From assembly GCF_001020565.1 (NCBI RefSeq), contig NZ_LDAS01000001.1:286402-350401 (forward strand): a DNA stretch of 64,000 nucleotides. Direction: 5' to 3'. Positions 8,657 through 19,400 of the stretch are shown here, piece by piece. A program made the translations under genes and the position numbers. The notes beneath the pieces were generated by a model, which had not been told where the DNA came from, searched no databases, and worked only from the letters and a program-made list of their open reading frames with translations. Numbering within the stretch: position 1 is the stretch's first letter; every line of letters begins with the position of its first letter. The DNA comes from Maribacter thermophilus (lineage in GTDB: Bacteria > Bacteroidota > Bacteroidia > Flavobacteriales > Flavobacteriaceae).

Positions 8657-11600
8657 TTAAAATTTAACCCTTACACCAAAAGTGAAACTTCTTGCATCCG
8701 GATAGCCGGTATCGGCATTTGAATAGGTACTTCTTATGTTTACCTCGGGACTATAGCCTATATAGTCTGTATTTGTAAACAGGTTGGTTCCCGTAACATA
8801 AAATCTAATCTGCTCAAGGTTTAGATCAGAGGTTATGGCATTGGGCAATGTATAGCCCAAACTAACGGTTCTTAATCGCACATAAGAAGCATCTTTTACC
8901 GCCAAGGAATTCAAGTACAATGGGGTAGTGTCGTAATTAGGTCTAGGAAACGATGTAGACGGATTTTCGGGGGTATAATAATCTACCTTTACGCCATTTA
9001 ACTTGCCCGAAAGGGTGCCGCCGTTATTAAAATCGGATAAGAAAGGATTCACTTTGCTGATTCCCTGGACCGTATAAAAATCTACAAACAGATCAAAACC
9101 TTTGTATGCCACCGAAGTGGACAATGAGCCAAACCAGTCTGGGTATGGGCTTTTAAATACCCTGTCTTCAGGAGTTATTTTTCCATCGGGTATGCCGGTT
9201 TCGTTTCCGTTTTCATCCACACCGTTGGTATCCTTTATTTTGATGTCACCAGGTCTTAGGTCTTCTTGTGGCAACGATGATTCAGGATTGGCCTGTGGTG
9301 CATTGGCAAAGTCTTCGCCTTCTTGCCAAATACCGTCAAACTCGTATTGGTAAATGACCCCAACAGGTTGGCCGACGTAATACCCATAGGTATCGTCTTT
9401 GGTAATTGGGTTTCCGTCCCCATCATTGTATAGCTCCAACAACTTGTTTTTGTTTTTGGACCAATTGGTGGAAATAGACCATTTAAAATCGTCGGTGTTG
9501 ATAATGTTGGCCGTTAGGTTCAATTCTACCCCTGTATTTTGGAGTTCCCCGGCATTAAAAAAGGTGTATTGATAACCAGTAATGGAAGGCACCCCTCTTC
9601 GAAGCAACAGGTCGGTGGTTCTGGCATCGTAATAGTCTACGGTACCGGTCAAAAATCTGTTAAATACAGAAAAATCAAGACCAAGGTTCAAGGTGGTAAT
9701 TCTTTCGAACTTTAAATCTGTGTTGGGCAAAATAACAGAGGGTGAATACCCTGAGGATGATTCCCCGTCAAAAATATAGTTTTGCCCATCAGCAGTAAAT
9801 AAGGAAGTATACGCACGTCCGAGATCATTCACCAATGAACCGTAACTCGCCCTGAATTTTAACTCCTGAACCGCATTTACATCTTTTAAGAAGTTCTCGT
9901 TATGAATTTTCCAGGCAAAGGAGGCGGCCGGGTTAAAACTCCATTTGTTGTCTTCTGAGTTAACCGATGCCCCATCCGCCCTGGCAGTTGCCGTCAACAG
10001 GTACTTGTCGTTAAGGTTATACCTTGCCCTGGCCATAAACGATGATAGGCGTTGTTGGTTTTTGTCGCGTTCTACGGTTACGTTTCCTACGGCGTTGGTA
10101 ATACCGTCGTAACCTAAACTTTCGTTGCTAAAACCTTGACCTTCGGTAAAGGTTCTACTGTATTTGTTTTCTTGTGCGGACTGAACCAAGGTAACATTAA
10201 GCTTGTTGTTCTCGTTAAAGGCCTTGTCGTACGTTAGTATGTTTTCTATTAGATAAGACTCTGTTAACGTATTCTCTATTCTGGCTATACCTCCAACATC
10301 ATCTCCTGCAGAGCTCAAAGAAGATTGGTACTGTCCTCTTTCAGATGTTCTTCTGGTCAGGTTTGTTTTTAATTGATATTGTAGATTTTTGGTAATCTGC
10401 CAAATAGGGGTAACGTTCACTACATAATCGTTCCCTTTTTCGTCGTTGTCTTGTTCGCGTAAGTTCCATAGGGGGTTTACCGCTGACAATTCTTCACCGC
10501 TGGGAAATTGGGTCAAATTACCATCTTCGTCATTGGCCCTTCCGAGGGGAGAAGTGGTTATTACGTTTACATTGGCCGCCCTTTCTGTATCGTCGTTAAG
10601 AAGGTTCAGGTCAAAATTAACGGAAAACTTGTCGCTGATCTTTTGATCTACGTTTAGGCGCAATGTTTTTCTGGTATAGCTAGAAGTGGGAATGATACCT
10701 TCTTCTTTAAAGTAATTGATACTACCAAATACCTTGGTAAACTCAGAACCGCCACTTACGCTTATTGCTTGACTGTTCACATAACCATTTCTGACCAGTT
10801 CATCTTCCCAGTCAACAAATTCATTGTTGGCGATCGAGGCCAGTTCCAGTTCTGAAAAGATATCCTCATCGTTGGGGTAGGTGTCATCTGCAATATTGGA
10901 CCTAACGGCTTCTCTACGTAATTGAGCAAATTCTTGTCCGCTATATACATCAAAGTTGCGTTCAATTGATTTTGAGGTTACGTATCCATGATAGCTAACA
11001 CTTACTTTACCTTTTTTACCTCTCTTGGTAGTGATCAGCACCACACCATTGGCACCACGCGATCCGTAAATGGCCTGTGCGGAAGCATCTTTTAAGAATT
11101 CTACCGATTCTATATCGTCAGAATCGATGTCTTCTATACCTCCATCCCTGATAATACCGTCAACAACATATATAGCGCTTACGCTACCCTCAATGGATCC
11201 TTGCCCCCTAAAGATTATGTCTGAGGTACCACCAGGTCTTAGGGTTCCGCCTCCGACATCAACTTGTAGACCGGCTATTCTACCTCTCAGCATTTCATTT
11301 ACATCTGCTGTAGGGGTGAGTACCGCTTTTTCCATATCGGTTACGGCCACCGCATTTACAACATCACTTTTCTTTTGGGTACCGTACCCCACTACAATAA
11401 CTTCTTCTAACTGACTCGCGTCTTCTTGTAGTGTTATGGTTATGGGGTCTTTTGAAATAGGTACTTCTTTGGTAGTGTAACCTATATAAGAAGCCACTAA
11501 AGTAGTAGCGTCTTGAGGGGCGTTAAGGGTAAAATTTCCGTCAAAATCGGTAGATGTACCTATAGTGGTACCTTTTACAACTATCGAAGCTCCGGGTAAG

Positions 11601-11731
11601 GGCACTCCATTTTGGTCAAGCACAGATCCTGTGATTTTTTGTCGATCCTGCGCATGCATGGTCACGACAGAAAAGATAACAAGCAAAAGCCATAATATCT
11701 TTTTCCTTGGGTTAAATAATTTGTTAATCAT
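8657..11731 (-). CDS. SusC/RagA-family TonB-dependent receptor
   Basis: Complete 1024-residue outer-membrane importer. A signal peptide (residues 1-28, ending 'TMHAQ') is followed by a carboxypeptidase-D-like domain at about 32-105, then the SusC plug entry motif LEEVIVVGYG at 108-117. The plug runs to about 230 and contains 'ASAQAIYGSRGANGVVLITTKRGKKG'-type sequence. A 22-strand barrel follows and ends in 'SFTFGVRVKF' with a terminal Phe. It is the first gene of the minus-strand susC-susD-GDPD-GH16 set and sits below a regulator gene with LuxR-type DNA-binding domain. TonB-driven import of oligosaccharides released by GH16 is the likely role. Confidence 0.96.
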   Translation of the reverse strand: MINKLFNPRKKILWLLLVIFSVVTMHAQDRQKITGSVLDQNGVPLPGASIVVKGTTIGTSTDFDGNFTLNAPQDATTLVASYIGYTTKEVPISKDPITITLQEDASQLEEVIVVGYGTQKKSDVVNAVAVTDMEKAVLTPTADVNEMLRGRIAGLQVDVGGGTLRPGGTSDIIFRGQGSIEGSVSAIYVVDGIIRDGGIEDIDSDDIESVEFLKDASAQAIYGSRGANGVVLITTKRGKKGKVSVSYHGYVTSKSIERNFDVYSGQEFAQLRREAVRSNIADDTYPNDEDIFSELELASIANNEFVDWEDELVRNGYVNSQAISVSGGSEFTKVFGSINYFKEEGIIPTSSYTRKTLRLNVDQKISDKFSVNFDLNLLNDDTERAANVNVITTSPLGRANDEDGNLTQFPSGEELSAVNPLWNLREQDNDEKGNDYVVNVTPIWQITKNLQYQLKTNLTRRTSERGQYQSSLSSAGDDVGGIARIENTLTESYLIENILTYDKAFNENNKLNVTLVQSAQENKYSRTFTEGQGFSNESLGYDGITNAVGNVTVERDKNQQRLSSFMARARYNLNDKYLLTATARADGASVNSEDNKWSFNPAASFAWKIHNENFLKDVNAVQELKFRASYGSLVNDLGRAYTSLFTADGQNYIFDGESSSGYSPSVILPNTDLKFERITTLNLGLDFSVFNRFLTGTVDYYDARTTDLLLRRGVPSITGYQYTFFNAGELQNTGVELNLTANIINTDDFKWSISTNWSKNKNKLLELYNDGDGNPITKDDTYGYYVGQPVGVIYQYEFDGIWQEGEDFANAPQANPESSLPQEDLRPGDIKIKDTNGVDENGNETGIPDGKITPEDRVFKSPYPDWFGSLSTSVAYKGFDLFVDFYTVQGISKVNPFLSDFNNGGTLSGKLNGVKVDYYTPENPSTSFPRPNYDTTPLYLNSLAVKDASYVRLRTVSLGYTLPNAITSDLNLEQIRFYVTGTNLFTNTDYIGYSPEVNIRSTYSNADTGYPDARSFTFGVRVKF

Positions 11732-12028
11732 AGAGTGTTGATTTTGTTCAAATTAAAAGTTGATTTTAGTTAATTATATTTCATGAAATGGAAACATAAA
11801 GTTCCTGCTGTTGCAAATTATAGAGATTTATCTTTAGGTGTAAAAAATACAACACTACAAAAACATACATCTGGCAGCAGACCAACGATATTCTTCGAGA
11901 CCTTATGATTTATAAGGTTTTTTACTCTTTAACATTTTATTGTGAGTGGTCGTAAAACCTTATGAAAGAGGTGTTTTAACTTATTTGTAGTGGTATTGTA
12001 GGGGCGAAATTATGGTAGGGTAAAAGTT
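11732..12028 (-). promoter_or_regulatory. susC upstream region with repeated AAACCTTAT-type elements
   Basis: This gap must hold the susC promoter. The element (A)ACCTTAT occurs on the plus strand at 11900-11906 and 11956-11963, and inverted as ATAAGGTTT at 11912-11920; ACCTTATGA itself is repeated at 11900-11908 and 11957-11965. The first two copies form a 6-bp dyad with 5-nt loop. Their position just below the regulator gene makes them candidate operators. No clear TAnnTTTG element was found. Confidence 0.4.
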
Positions 12029-14836
12029 TTATATGGATAAGATATAATCGGTAAGTTTTGTTTCTCGTTTTAAATTCAGCTTTTTTCTCAACCTGGAACG
12101 TCTTACTTCTACACTTTTTACAGATATGTTAAGAAGTGGAGCTATTTCTTTTGAAGAGAGGTTTAATCGGAGATAAACACAGAACTTTAGATCGTTGGAC
12201 GATAAATCGGGGTGCAATTCCTTAGCCCTTGTCAAAAATTCCCTATCGGCATTGTTAAAGGCTTCCATGAACATTTTACGGTCCTTTGAGCTGTTTAGGT
12301 TCTTGTCTATCAATTTTATTACCGGGTGCGATTTGCTAAAGGTTTTGTCATTCTTCTTAAGTTCTTTTTTTACCCTTCTTAAAAGTTCGTTCCTTTTTAC
12401 CAAACTCATGGTAGATATGGCCAACTCTCTGTTCTTGCTTTCAATTTCCTGGTTCAACTTTTCGTTTTTTAGCCGAATCATTTCTTGTTCACTCTTAATA
12501 AATTTCAATTGCATTTGGCGTTGGCTCTCCAGTACGGCCTTTTTGTTTTGGTTGCGGTAGTATCTTTTGTACGATTTATGAACCAATAGGCCCAGGCCAA
12601 AGAAAGATAGGGCATAGGCCAACAAGGCTAGGTTAGAGAGGTAGAATGGCCGGTCTATCGTAAAGCTATACTGTACGGTATTAATAGATTCTTGATTTCC
12701 AATTTTAGACCGGGCCTTGAACTTGTAGTCTCCAAAAGGTAATTTTTCAAAGGTTACAGAGGTGTTCTGACTCCAATCTGTCCAAGAATCATTCAATCCT
12801 TCCAACTGGTACTGGTAACTTATATTGGTGTATTTGCTGTATTGGGGAACACTGTAGGTAATATGCACGGTAGATTCCTTGTTGGAGAATTTGCCGCTAT
12901 CGAATTTAGATACTTCAATAAATCTATTTTCTTTGTTTATAAATTTTACCTTATCCAACATTAGTTGGTGTGGCTTGTTCTGTATTTTGTCCAAGTCTAT
13001 CAATAAATATCCATTGGTTTTACCGATCAGATATTTGTTGTTTTCCAAATGGGTAATATTTTCGAAACTCAAGGGCATTTTTCGGCTATTGCTTTCAATA
13101 GGAATATTGTTGATATCCACCATATTGGTCAAGGGGCCTTTTTGCGCATAACCGATATTATTTAGGGTAAAGCTCCACAGACGTTCGTTTTTTTCGTCAT
13201 ATATCAATTTTCCCGACAGATATTCTTCGGTAGGAATAAGTTTCGCCAATATAGAATCCCTGACAAATTTATCAGTGTTTGGCTGTAGTTTAAATATTCC
13301 TTTTTGGTTAGAGTAGAGTAGATCATCGCCCATTTTTATGAGTCCGGAGCCTTTACTTTTTTCAATATTGCTAAGAAGTGTTACAGTATCAAAAGACTGT
13401 AGATTTTGATTCAGAAATAAGCGATATACGCCTTTGGTCTCATGGTTTACCCAGATTTCATTAGTGTTTATGATCTCAACAAAGCGGGATGATATCTCAA
13501 AACCTTTTATTTTATGGCTCAGTTTCCAAAAACCGTTGTTCTTTTCCATTATGGCCAAACCAGAATAATGCCCTAGTAGTAATTTATTTGGATGGTCGGG
13601 AATGCGTCTAAAGTTCCACACGCCATCAATATTGGCAATTAACTTAGCCTTATCGCCAGTAATTGAAAAAATGCCGTTGTTATGTCCACATAGTAACTGG
13701 CCGTCCACAGAAAAGAGCGACCAAACTTGGCCCTCGGTACCTTTAATGAATTTTAGTGGGGCATTTGAGTCCAGATTTTTATAAAAAAGCCCTTGGTTGG
13801 TACCGATGTAAAGCTTTTTATTATGTGCAATAGAGGTATAGGTGGTGCCAAAAGTACCGTCCCAGTCGTTATATTCCTTAATATACGACTGCCTGTTTAT
13901 GCAGTTTACCCCATTGTCAAGGGCTGCCCAAACATTGGCGTCCGTATCTTCGAACAGGTTTAACACCGTATTGTTACTTAGTCCGTTAGACTGGTTTATT
14001 ACGTTGGTTATTTCACCATCTACCGATATTGATATAATGCCTTTGGAGATAGTGCCCAACATAAAGCTCTTGTCTTCTAATTGTATACCGCTAAAGACCC
14101 TTGAATTTTTTAGTAAACTGTCTGCAGGTATATGCCACCGTTTAAGGGTTTGGTTTTCTATTTTGTACAACCCTTTGGTGCGGGTCAGTACTACAAGCCC
14201 ATCATTTACCATGAACATACTTAGAAGAAATTTAACTTGTAAGTCTTCAGGTATTTTGGCAATGAGTTTTTCGGTGCCGTTTTCTAAATTAAATATACGA
14301 CCATCATATTTCTGAACATATATTTTCTGATCTACCTTAAACAACCTGTAATTGTTTTCTTTATCTGTAGTATAGTTTAATTCTTTTGAATCCGTATCGT
14401 AAAGGTAAATACGGTCGTACGATTGGAAGATTACGTATTTATCTATCCACTCTATATTCCAGATAATCTCATCTTCGAACAATTCTTCTTTAATGGATGC
14501 AGAGATAGAGTGGTAGTCCATTGACCCTCTGTTGTTTATGGTCCAGTAGCCGAATTCCATATAACTACCGGTAAAAATTTTGTCCTTAAACGAAGATATA
14601 GACCTGATGGCGGCGTTGTGTAATGTAGGGTACAGTGTCCATCTTGCACCATCATATTCCAAAAGTCCTTGGTTATTCGCTACATATATGTGGCCCTGAA
14701 AATTTTGTGTTACTTCCCAATTTTGGTTTTCGGCCCCATATTCCGAAGGAGAGAATTTAACGATTGGGGGTGTTTCTTGGGCGTATGCGAGTTGTATTCC
14801 CAATAGTAATACAATTGAAAGTTTGTATAAATACAT
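12029..14836 (-). CDS. Membrane-bound propeller sensor with Y_Y_Y domain and LuxR-type HTH
   Basis: About 935 residues. A signal peptide (MYLYKLSIVLLLGIQLAYAQ) leads into a long periplasmic beta-propeller with repeats such as 'GNTIYVANNQGLLEYDG'-like units. A Y_Y_Y domain follows ('YSKYTNISYQYQLEGLNDSW'), then one membrane helix ('LALLAYALSFFGLGLLVHKSY'), a cytoplasmic coiled coil and a C-terminal LuxR-type helix-turn-helix ('LRLNLSSKEIAPLLNISVKSVEVRRSRLRKKL'). It therefore combines sensing and DNA binding in one chain without kinase or receiver domains. The frame extends upstream to an ATG at 14884, but the start chosen gives a clean signal peptide. It is the probable regulator of the susC operon below it. 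Confidence 0.85.
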   Translation of the reverse strand: MYLYKLSIVLLLGIQLAYAQETPPIVKFSPSEYGAENQNWEVTQNFQGHIYVANNQGLLEYDGARWTLYPTLHNAAIRSISSFKDKIFTGSYMEFGYWTINNRGSMDYHSISASIKEELFEDEIIWNIEWIDKYVIFQSYDRIYLYDTDSKELNYTTDKENNYRLFKVDQKIYVQKYDGRIFNLENGTEKLIAKIPEDLQVKFLLSMFMVNDGLVVLTRTKGLYKIENQTLKRWHIPADSLLKNSRVFSGIQLEDKSFMLGTISKGIISISVDGEITNVINQSNGLSNNTVLNLFEDTDANVWAALDNGVNCINRQSYIKEYNDWDGTFGTTYTSIAHNKKLYIGTNQGLFYKNLDSNAPLKFIKGTEGQVWSLFSVDGQLLCGHNNGIFSITGDKAKLIANIDGVWNFRRIPDHPNKLLLGHYSGLAIMEKNNGFWKLSHKIKGFEISSRFVEIINTNEIWVNHETKGVYRLFLNQNLQSFDTVTLLSNIEKSKGSGLIKMGDDLLYSNQKGIFKLQPNTDKFVRDSILAKLIPTEEYLSGKLIYDEKNERLWSFTLNNIGYAQKGPLTNMVDINNIPIESNSRKMPLSFENITHLENNKYLIGKTNGYLLIDLDKIQNKPHQLMLDKVKFINKENRFIEVSKFDSGKFSNKESTVHITYSVPQYSKYTNISYQYQLEGLNDSWTDWSQNTSVTFEKLPFGDYKFKARSKIGNQESINTVQYSFTIDRPFYLSNLALLAYALSFFGLGLLVHKSYKRYYRNQNKKAVLESQRQMQLKFIKSEQEMIRLKNEKLNQEIESKNRELAISTMSLVKRNELLRRVKKELKKNDKTFSKSHPVIKLIDKNLNSSKDRKMFMEAFNNADREFLTRAKELHPDLSSNDLKFCVYLRLNLSSKEIAPLLNISVKSVEVRRSRLRKKLNLKRETKLTDYILSI

Positions 14837-15280
14837 AAAAATAGTATTTGAGAAAGAGTGCATGCCACCAATAGTATTACCCATAATTTACATTGGGCAA
14901 ATTTAGGAATATGTAAATAATTACCGCTATTAAATACGACCTGTGTTGTTATAACGGCGTTTTTTTGTTGTGATGTTATTTTGTAATCTAGAAAAAAGGT
15001 TTTTGCTATTTGTGGGCGGGGAAATAGCGAGGGCTCTTTAATGGATATAAAACGGGTGGTTTTTATAGGTTAATCGGGAAATGGCTCTATGAGGGATAAT
15101 TAATGTTTTTTTTGGGGGGATACCGGTAAGAATTTGCAAGGCTTTGCATGGTCTTTTTATAATAAAAGGAGACACATTCACTTACCAAAAATGTGAGAGT
15201 ACGTGGAAGTTTCAAAAGGTAATACTTCTAATATTTACCTAATTGTTGTTGGTTGAAGTCCTAATCAAAAAGTGCATATG
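14837..15280. other. Intergenic region with a candidate -7 element
   Basis: Spacer between the end of the RND operon and the regulator gene, both on the minus strand. A perfect Bacteroidota -7 element, TAAATTTG, reads on the minus strand from 14905 to 14898 and would give a leader of about 58 nt to the chosen start of the regulator. No -33 TTG at the usual distance. The rest (to 15280) is AT-rich, and no gene or clear terminator was seen. Confidence 0.4.
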
Positions 15281-16402
15281 TTATAACCCTACGGCCTCAT
15301 TGGATACACTGTTGGATTTTGCCATATGAACGATAGATCCATTTCTAATTTCTTCCGCGGCAAAGGATACCAAGTTGTCATTTTCATTAAGGTTATTGCT
15401 GAAAATTTCGATGGAATCTTTGTTAGAGAGTCCCGTATTCACCTTTACCCATTGGGCTTTACTGTCCTTTATCTTTATTACATAGATCCCTTCCGTAGTG
15501 TTCATGATGGTTGATAATGGCACTATAAAGTTATCATTTTTACTGTATAGGGGTAAGGTGATTTCGGCGATCATACCTGGTAATAAGCGTTTGTTCTCGT
15601 TGTTAATATCGAGTTCTACTCTCTCTGAACGTAGTTTAAGGTCCAAGGCCCCGGACATTCTGGAAACACTGGCCGTAAATGTCTCGCCAGGAAGCGAATT
15701 GACCTTAAAACTTAGCTCGTCTCCCAAATTTAGATAACCAGTGTACGCATCCGGAATCAATACGGCAAGACGTAATTTTCTCTGTTCGATAATCGATAAT
15801 AAAGGGGTATTGCTCTGTCCTACAAATGCTCCGATATTAACGTTTCTAGCTGCCACGGTACCTTTAAAAGGAGCAATGATCCTAAGATATTCTTTCATGG
15901 ACTGTAGTTCTTGGTAAGCAGCTTTTGCCGCTTGTAAATCGGCATAGTCCCCATTTTTTCTTGCTAAGGCTTGGTCTAAATCGTTCTGGGAAATAGTGCC
16001 CTCTACTTTACTGGTCTTTAGAATACGGTCGTAATTATTGCTACTGGCCATGTATTTGGCTTCTTGAGAATGAAACCGTGATTTGGCCGCGGCAAGTTGG
16101 GCATATATTTCCGGAGCGTCCAACTCCATGAGCAATTGCCCTTTTTTTACCTCATCTCCAATATCTACCTTTAGTGATTTTACATAACTATCCACTTTCG
16201 CATGAATATCCACCTGCCTATATCCAGATAGCTCGCCGGGCAACAATATTTCTGATTGTATCTTTTGTTTTTTTAAGCTAAAAGTTTCTACATTGTTTGA
16301 TTGTGCACTGTTTTCCTTTGCTTTTTTGGGACTACTGTCGCAGGCACTGGTCAAGGCCAGTGTACCTAAAGCTAAAATGACGGTGTATATCTTTTTCTTC
16401 AT
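15281..16402 (-). CDS. RND efflux pump periplasmic adaptor (membrane fusion protein)
   Basis: A 373-residue adaptor that links the inner-membrane RND pump to the outer-membrane channel. Lipoprotein signal with Cys21 ('LTSAC'). The sequence shows the paired lipoyl halves ('VDIHAKVDSYVKSLKVDIGDEVKKGQLL' region near 60-90 and 'IIAPFKGTVAARNVNIGAFVG' region near 175), with an alpha-hairpin between them (about 90-165) and a beta-barrel and membrane-proximal domain after. It is the third gene of a tolC-RND-MFP operon, starting 4 bases after the RND stop. The order (channel first, adaptor last) is reversed from the common Proteobacterial arrangement. Exported substrate unknown. Confidence 0.94.
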   Translation of the reverse strand: MKKKIYTVILALGTLALTSACDSSPKKAKENSAQSNNVETFSLKKQKIQSEILLPGELSGYRQVDIHAKVDSYVKSLKVDIGDEVKKGQLLMELDAPEIYAQLAAAKSRFHSQEAKYMASSNNYDRILKTSKVEGTISQNDLDQALARKNGDYADLQAAKAAYQELQSMKEYLRIIAPFKGTVAARNVNIGAFVGQSNTPLLSIIEQRKLRLAVLIPDAYTGYLNLGDELSFKVNSLPGETFTASVSRMSGALDLKLRSERVELDINNENKRLLPGMIAEITLPLYSKNDNFIVPLSTIMNTTEGIYVIKIKDSKAQWVKVNTGLSNKDSIEIFSNNLNENDNLVSFAAEEIRNGSIVHMAKSNSVSNEAVGL

Positions 16403-16406
16403 AGTA

Positions 16407-19400
16407 TTATTCTGTTTTATAAAACTTACTATTCTTGTCTTCTGGATTTAAGGAAACCGATTCTATGGTTGCATTTTTTCTGACCCAAGCGAATATGATA
16501 GGTATTACAACCAGTACGGCAAAAGTTGAAAAGAACAAGCCTCCGATGACGGCTCTTCCTAAAGGAGCTGCCTGCTCTCCACTTTCCCCATGTCCAATTG
16601 CCATGGGTAGCATACCGGCAATCATGGCTACACTGGTCATGATAATAGGCCTTAATCTTACTGCAGCGGCATCCCGTGCGGCCAATAGGGCATCACCACC
16701 ATTTTTTAATCGTAGTTCTTCCGCATTTGATACCAGTAGTACGGCATTGGCGATAGATACACCAACCGCCAAGATAATACCCATATAGGACTGTAGGTTT
16801 AAGGTAGATCCCGTTGCCAATAAAAGAAGAAGAGATCCCATTACCACAGCAGGGGCGGCCGTCAAAACTACAAATGATACGTTGAATGATTGAAAGTTGG
16901 CGGCAAGCATTAAAAAAATAACCAAAATAGCAACCAATAACCCAGATTGAAGACTGGATAAGGTCTCTTCCAAAACTTTGCTCAAACCAATTAGTTCAAT
17001 ATTTAATCCGCGAGGTAAATCACCTAAATCTGTTATTACTTTGTTGGCCTCGTCCATGGCCGTACCCAAGTCTATGTGGTCAATATTGGCTGTAACAGAT
17101 ACATAGGGCAAGGCTCCTAGGTTATCATTTTCCCCGTTAACGGTAGAAGGGGTAATAGTGGCTACGTCTCCTAAAACGGGTCTTGCCGTATTCGTTCGTA
17201 TAGGTGTTTGCCCTAATTGGGCGATACTGCTCACCTCGCTTATAGGAACCTGTACTTGAACACTAACCGTTTGCCCGCGTCCTTCATCTACCCATACATT
17301 TTTTGCGGTGTAACGTGATGATGAGGTAGTGGCAATAAGTGAGTTGGTGATTTCACTTATACCCACACCTAATTGTGCGGCTTTTGTTCTATCTATATTT
17401 ATGTTAAGGGCAGGGTAATTGGTCGATTGTGCTAATTGTGCATCTCTAAAATAAGAAATGTCCTCCAACCGTTCAATTATCTTTTTCCCATATTCTACAT
17501 TGGTTGTTTTATCTATACCCGACAACCTAATCTCTATAGGGGTAGGGGATCCTTGGCTCAGAATTTTTTCGGTCATTTCAATAGGTTCAAAAGAGACCTT
17601 CAATTCTGGAAGTTTTTTATGGATTCTTGACCGTATTGAATCTTTGAAGGTATCCATGTCGGCGTAAAAATCTTTGAGTGCTATTTGATAAAGGATCTCA
17701 TGGGGTTGTGCCATAAATAAATACAACGATGATATGGAGTATTGTGAGGGGTGCATGCCTGCATATACAGACGAGATACCCACATGTTCCGGTCCTACCA
17801 TATCTTCAATTTCATTGAGGGCCTTAAGAGCGATCTGTTCTGTTTGTTCTACGCGCGTTCCTTCGGGAGCCCTAATTCTCATTTGAAATTGGCTGGAGTT
17901 TACCTTAGGGAAAACGTCTCTACCAATAGTACCGATTAAAATTATGGCAATGATAGAAATAACTGTTAAATATAAAATGGAGACCATTTTCCTCTTAGGT
18001 AGTAGATAGTCTATAACATTCAAAAACTTTTTACGGAACCGATCAAAACGGCTGACCTCTCCGTGGTTTTTATCCGCTACTTCATGATGGTTTTCTTTCA
18101 TGATCCAATTGGCCATTACAGGCACAAAGGTTTGCGACAATAGATAAGAAGTAATCATAGAGAAGCCAATGGCCAGGGCCAATGGCAAGAAAAGAGATCC
18201 GGGAATGCCAGCCATAGTAAATGCCGGGGCAAAGATGGCCAGAATACATAGTAGGATCAATAATTTAGGAAAGGCTATTTCCAAACATGCATCAAATATG
18301 GCTTTGGGCTTTGATTTGCCCATGTCTAAATGCTGGTGAATATTTTCAATGGTTACGGTACTTTCGTCCACAAGAATACCGATTGCCAAAGCAAGTCCGC
18401 TTAGGGTCATTAAATTAATGGTGAACCCGAACAGTTTTAGAAAAAGAACCCCGGATATGATAGAAATGGGTATCGTGAGTACCACTATAAGGGCGGCCCG
18501 TCTATCCCCCAAAAATAGAATAACCATTAAACCTGTAAGTACGGCACCGATAACCCCCTCGGTAATCAAACTTTTTAAGGAGTTTAAAATGTAAACTGAT
18601 TGGTCAAACTCATAGGTAAGTTTGACATCTTCAGGTAAATTGTTTTGAATTTTGGGCATCGCTTTTTTTAGCTTTTTTACCACTTCCCATGTAGAGGCAT
18701 CGGCTGATTTTGCAATACTTAAGAATACGGACCGTCTGCCGTTGACAAGTGCGTACCCCCTTATGATATCCGCTTCATTGCCTACAGTCGCCACATCGCC
18801 AATAGTAAGGTTCTCCACACTACCTTTGAACAAAGGTATTTTTTCAAACTCCTTTAAGTTTCGTATTGTATTGTTCGTAGGGGTTATATAATCCTTGTTT
18901 CCTATACGAACATTGCCAGAGGGGGCCGTTCTATTATTTTCTGTCAATGCAGCAACAATTTGATCGGTAGTCAAATTATGACTTCTCATTTTAGCCGGGT
19001 CCACATTTATGGTGATGGCCCTAGGGCTACCTCCTGCAGGAGCGGGGGACATTAATCCGGGAACAGAGGTAAATGAAGATCGTACATATTCATTGGCCAA
19101 ATCGGCAAGTTCATTATTTGTCCTAGTCTCACTACTCAATACAAGCTGGCCTATGGGTATTGTTGAAGAATCGAAACGAATAATGAACGGAGGTTGTGTG
19201 CCTGGGGGAAATATGGCTTGGGCCCTATTACAGAGTGCTGTGAGCTCGGCTGCCGCTTGGGCCATATTGGTGCCTTGATAGTAGGATAGTTTTATTAGGG
19301 TCAGGCCTTGGATGTTTTTGGTTTCAATAGATTTTAACCCATTGTTAAAGACCATTAATTTAACGTATCCTTTGGCAAAATAGGCTTCCATTTGATCTGG

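Noticed and set aside
11901..11923. Hairpin CCTTAT/ATAAGG followed by six T, read as a terminator
   Set aside because: The T-run is on the plus strand, whereas both flanking genes are transcribed on the minus strand; it is better explained as part of the repeated AACCTTAT elements.
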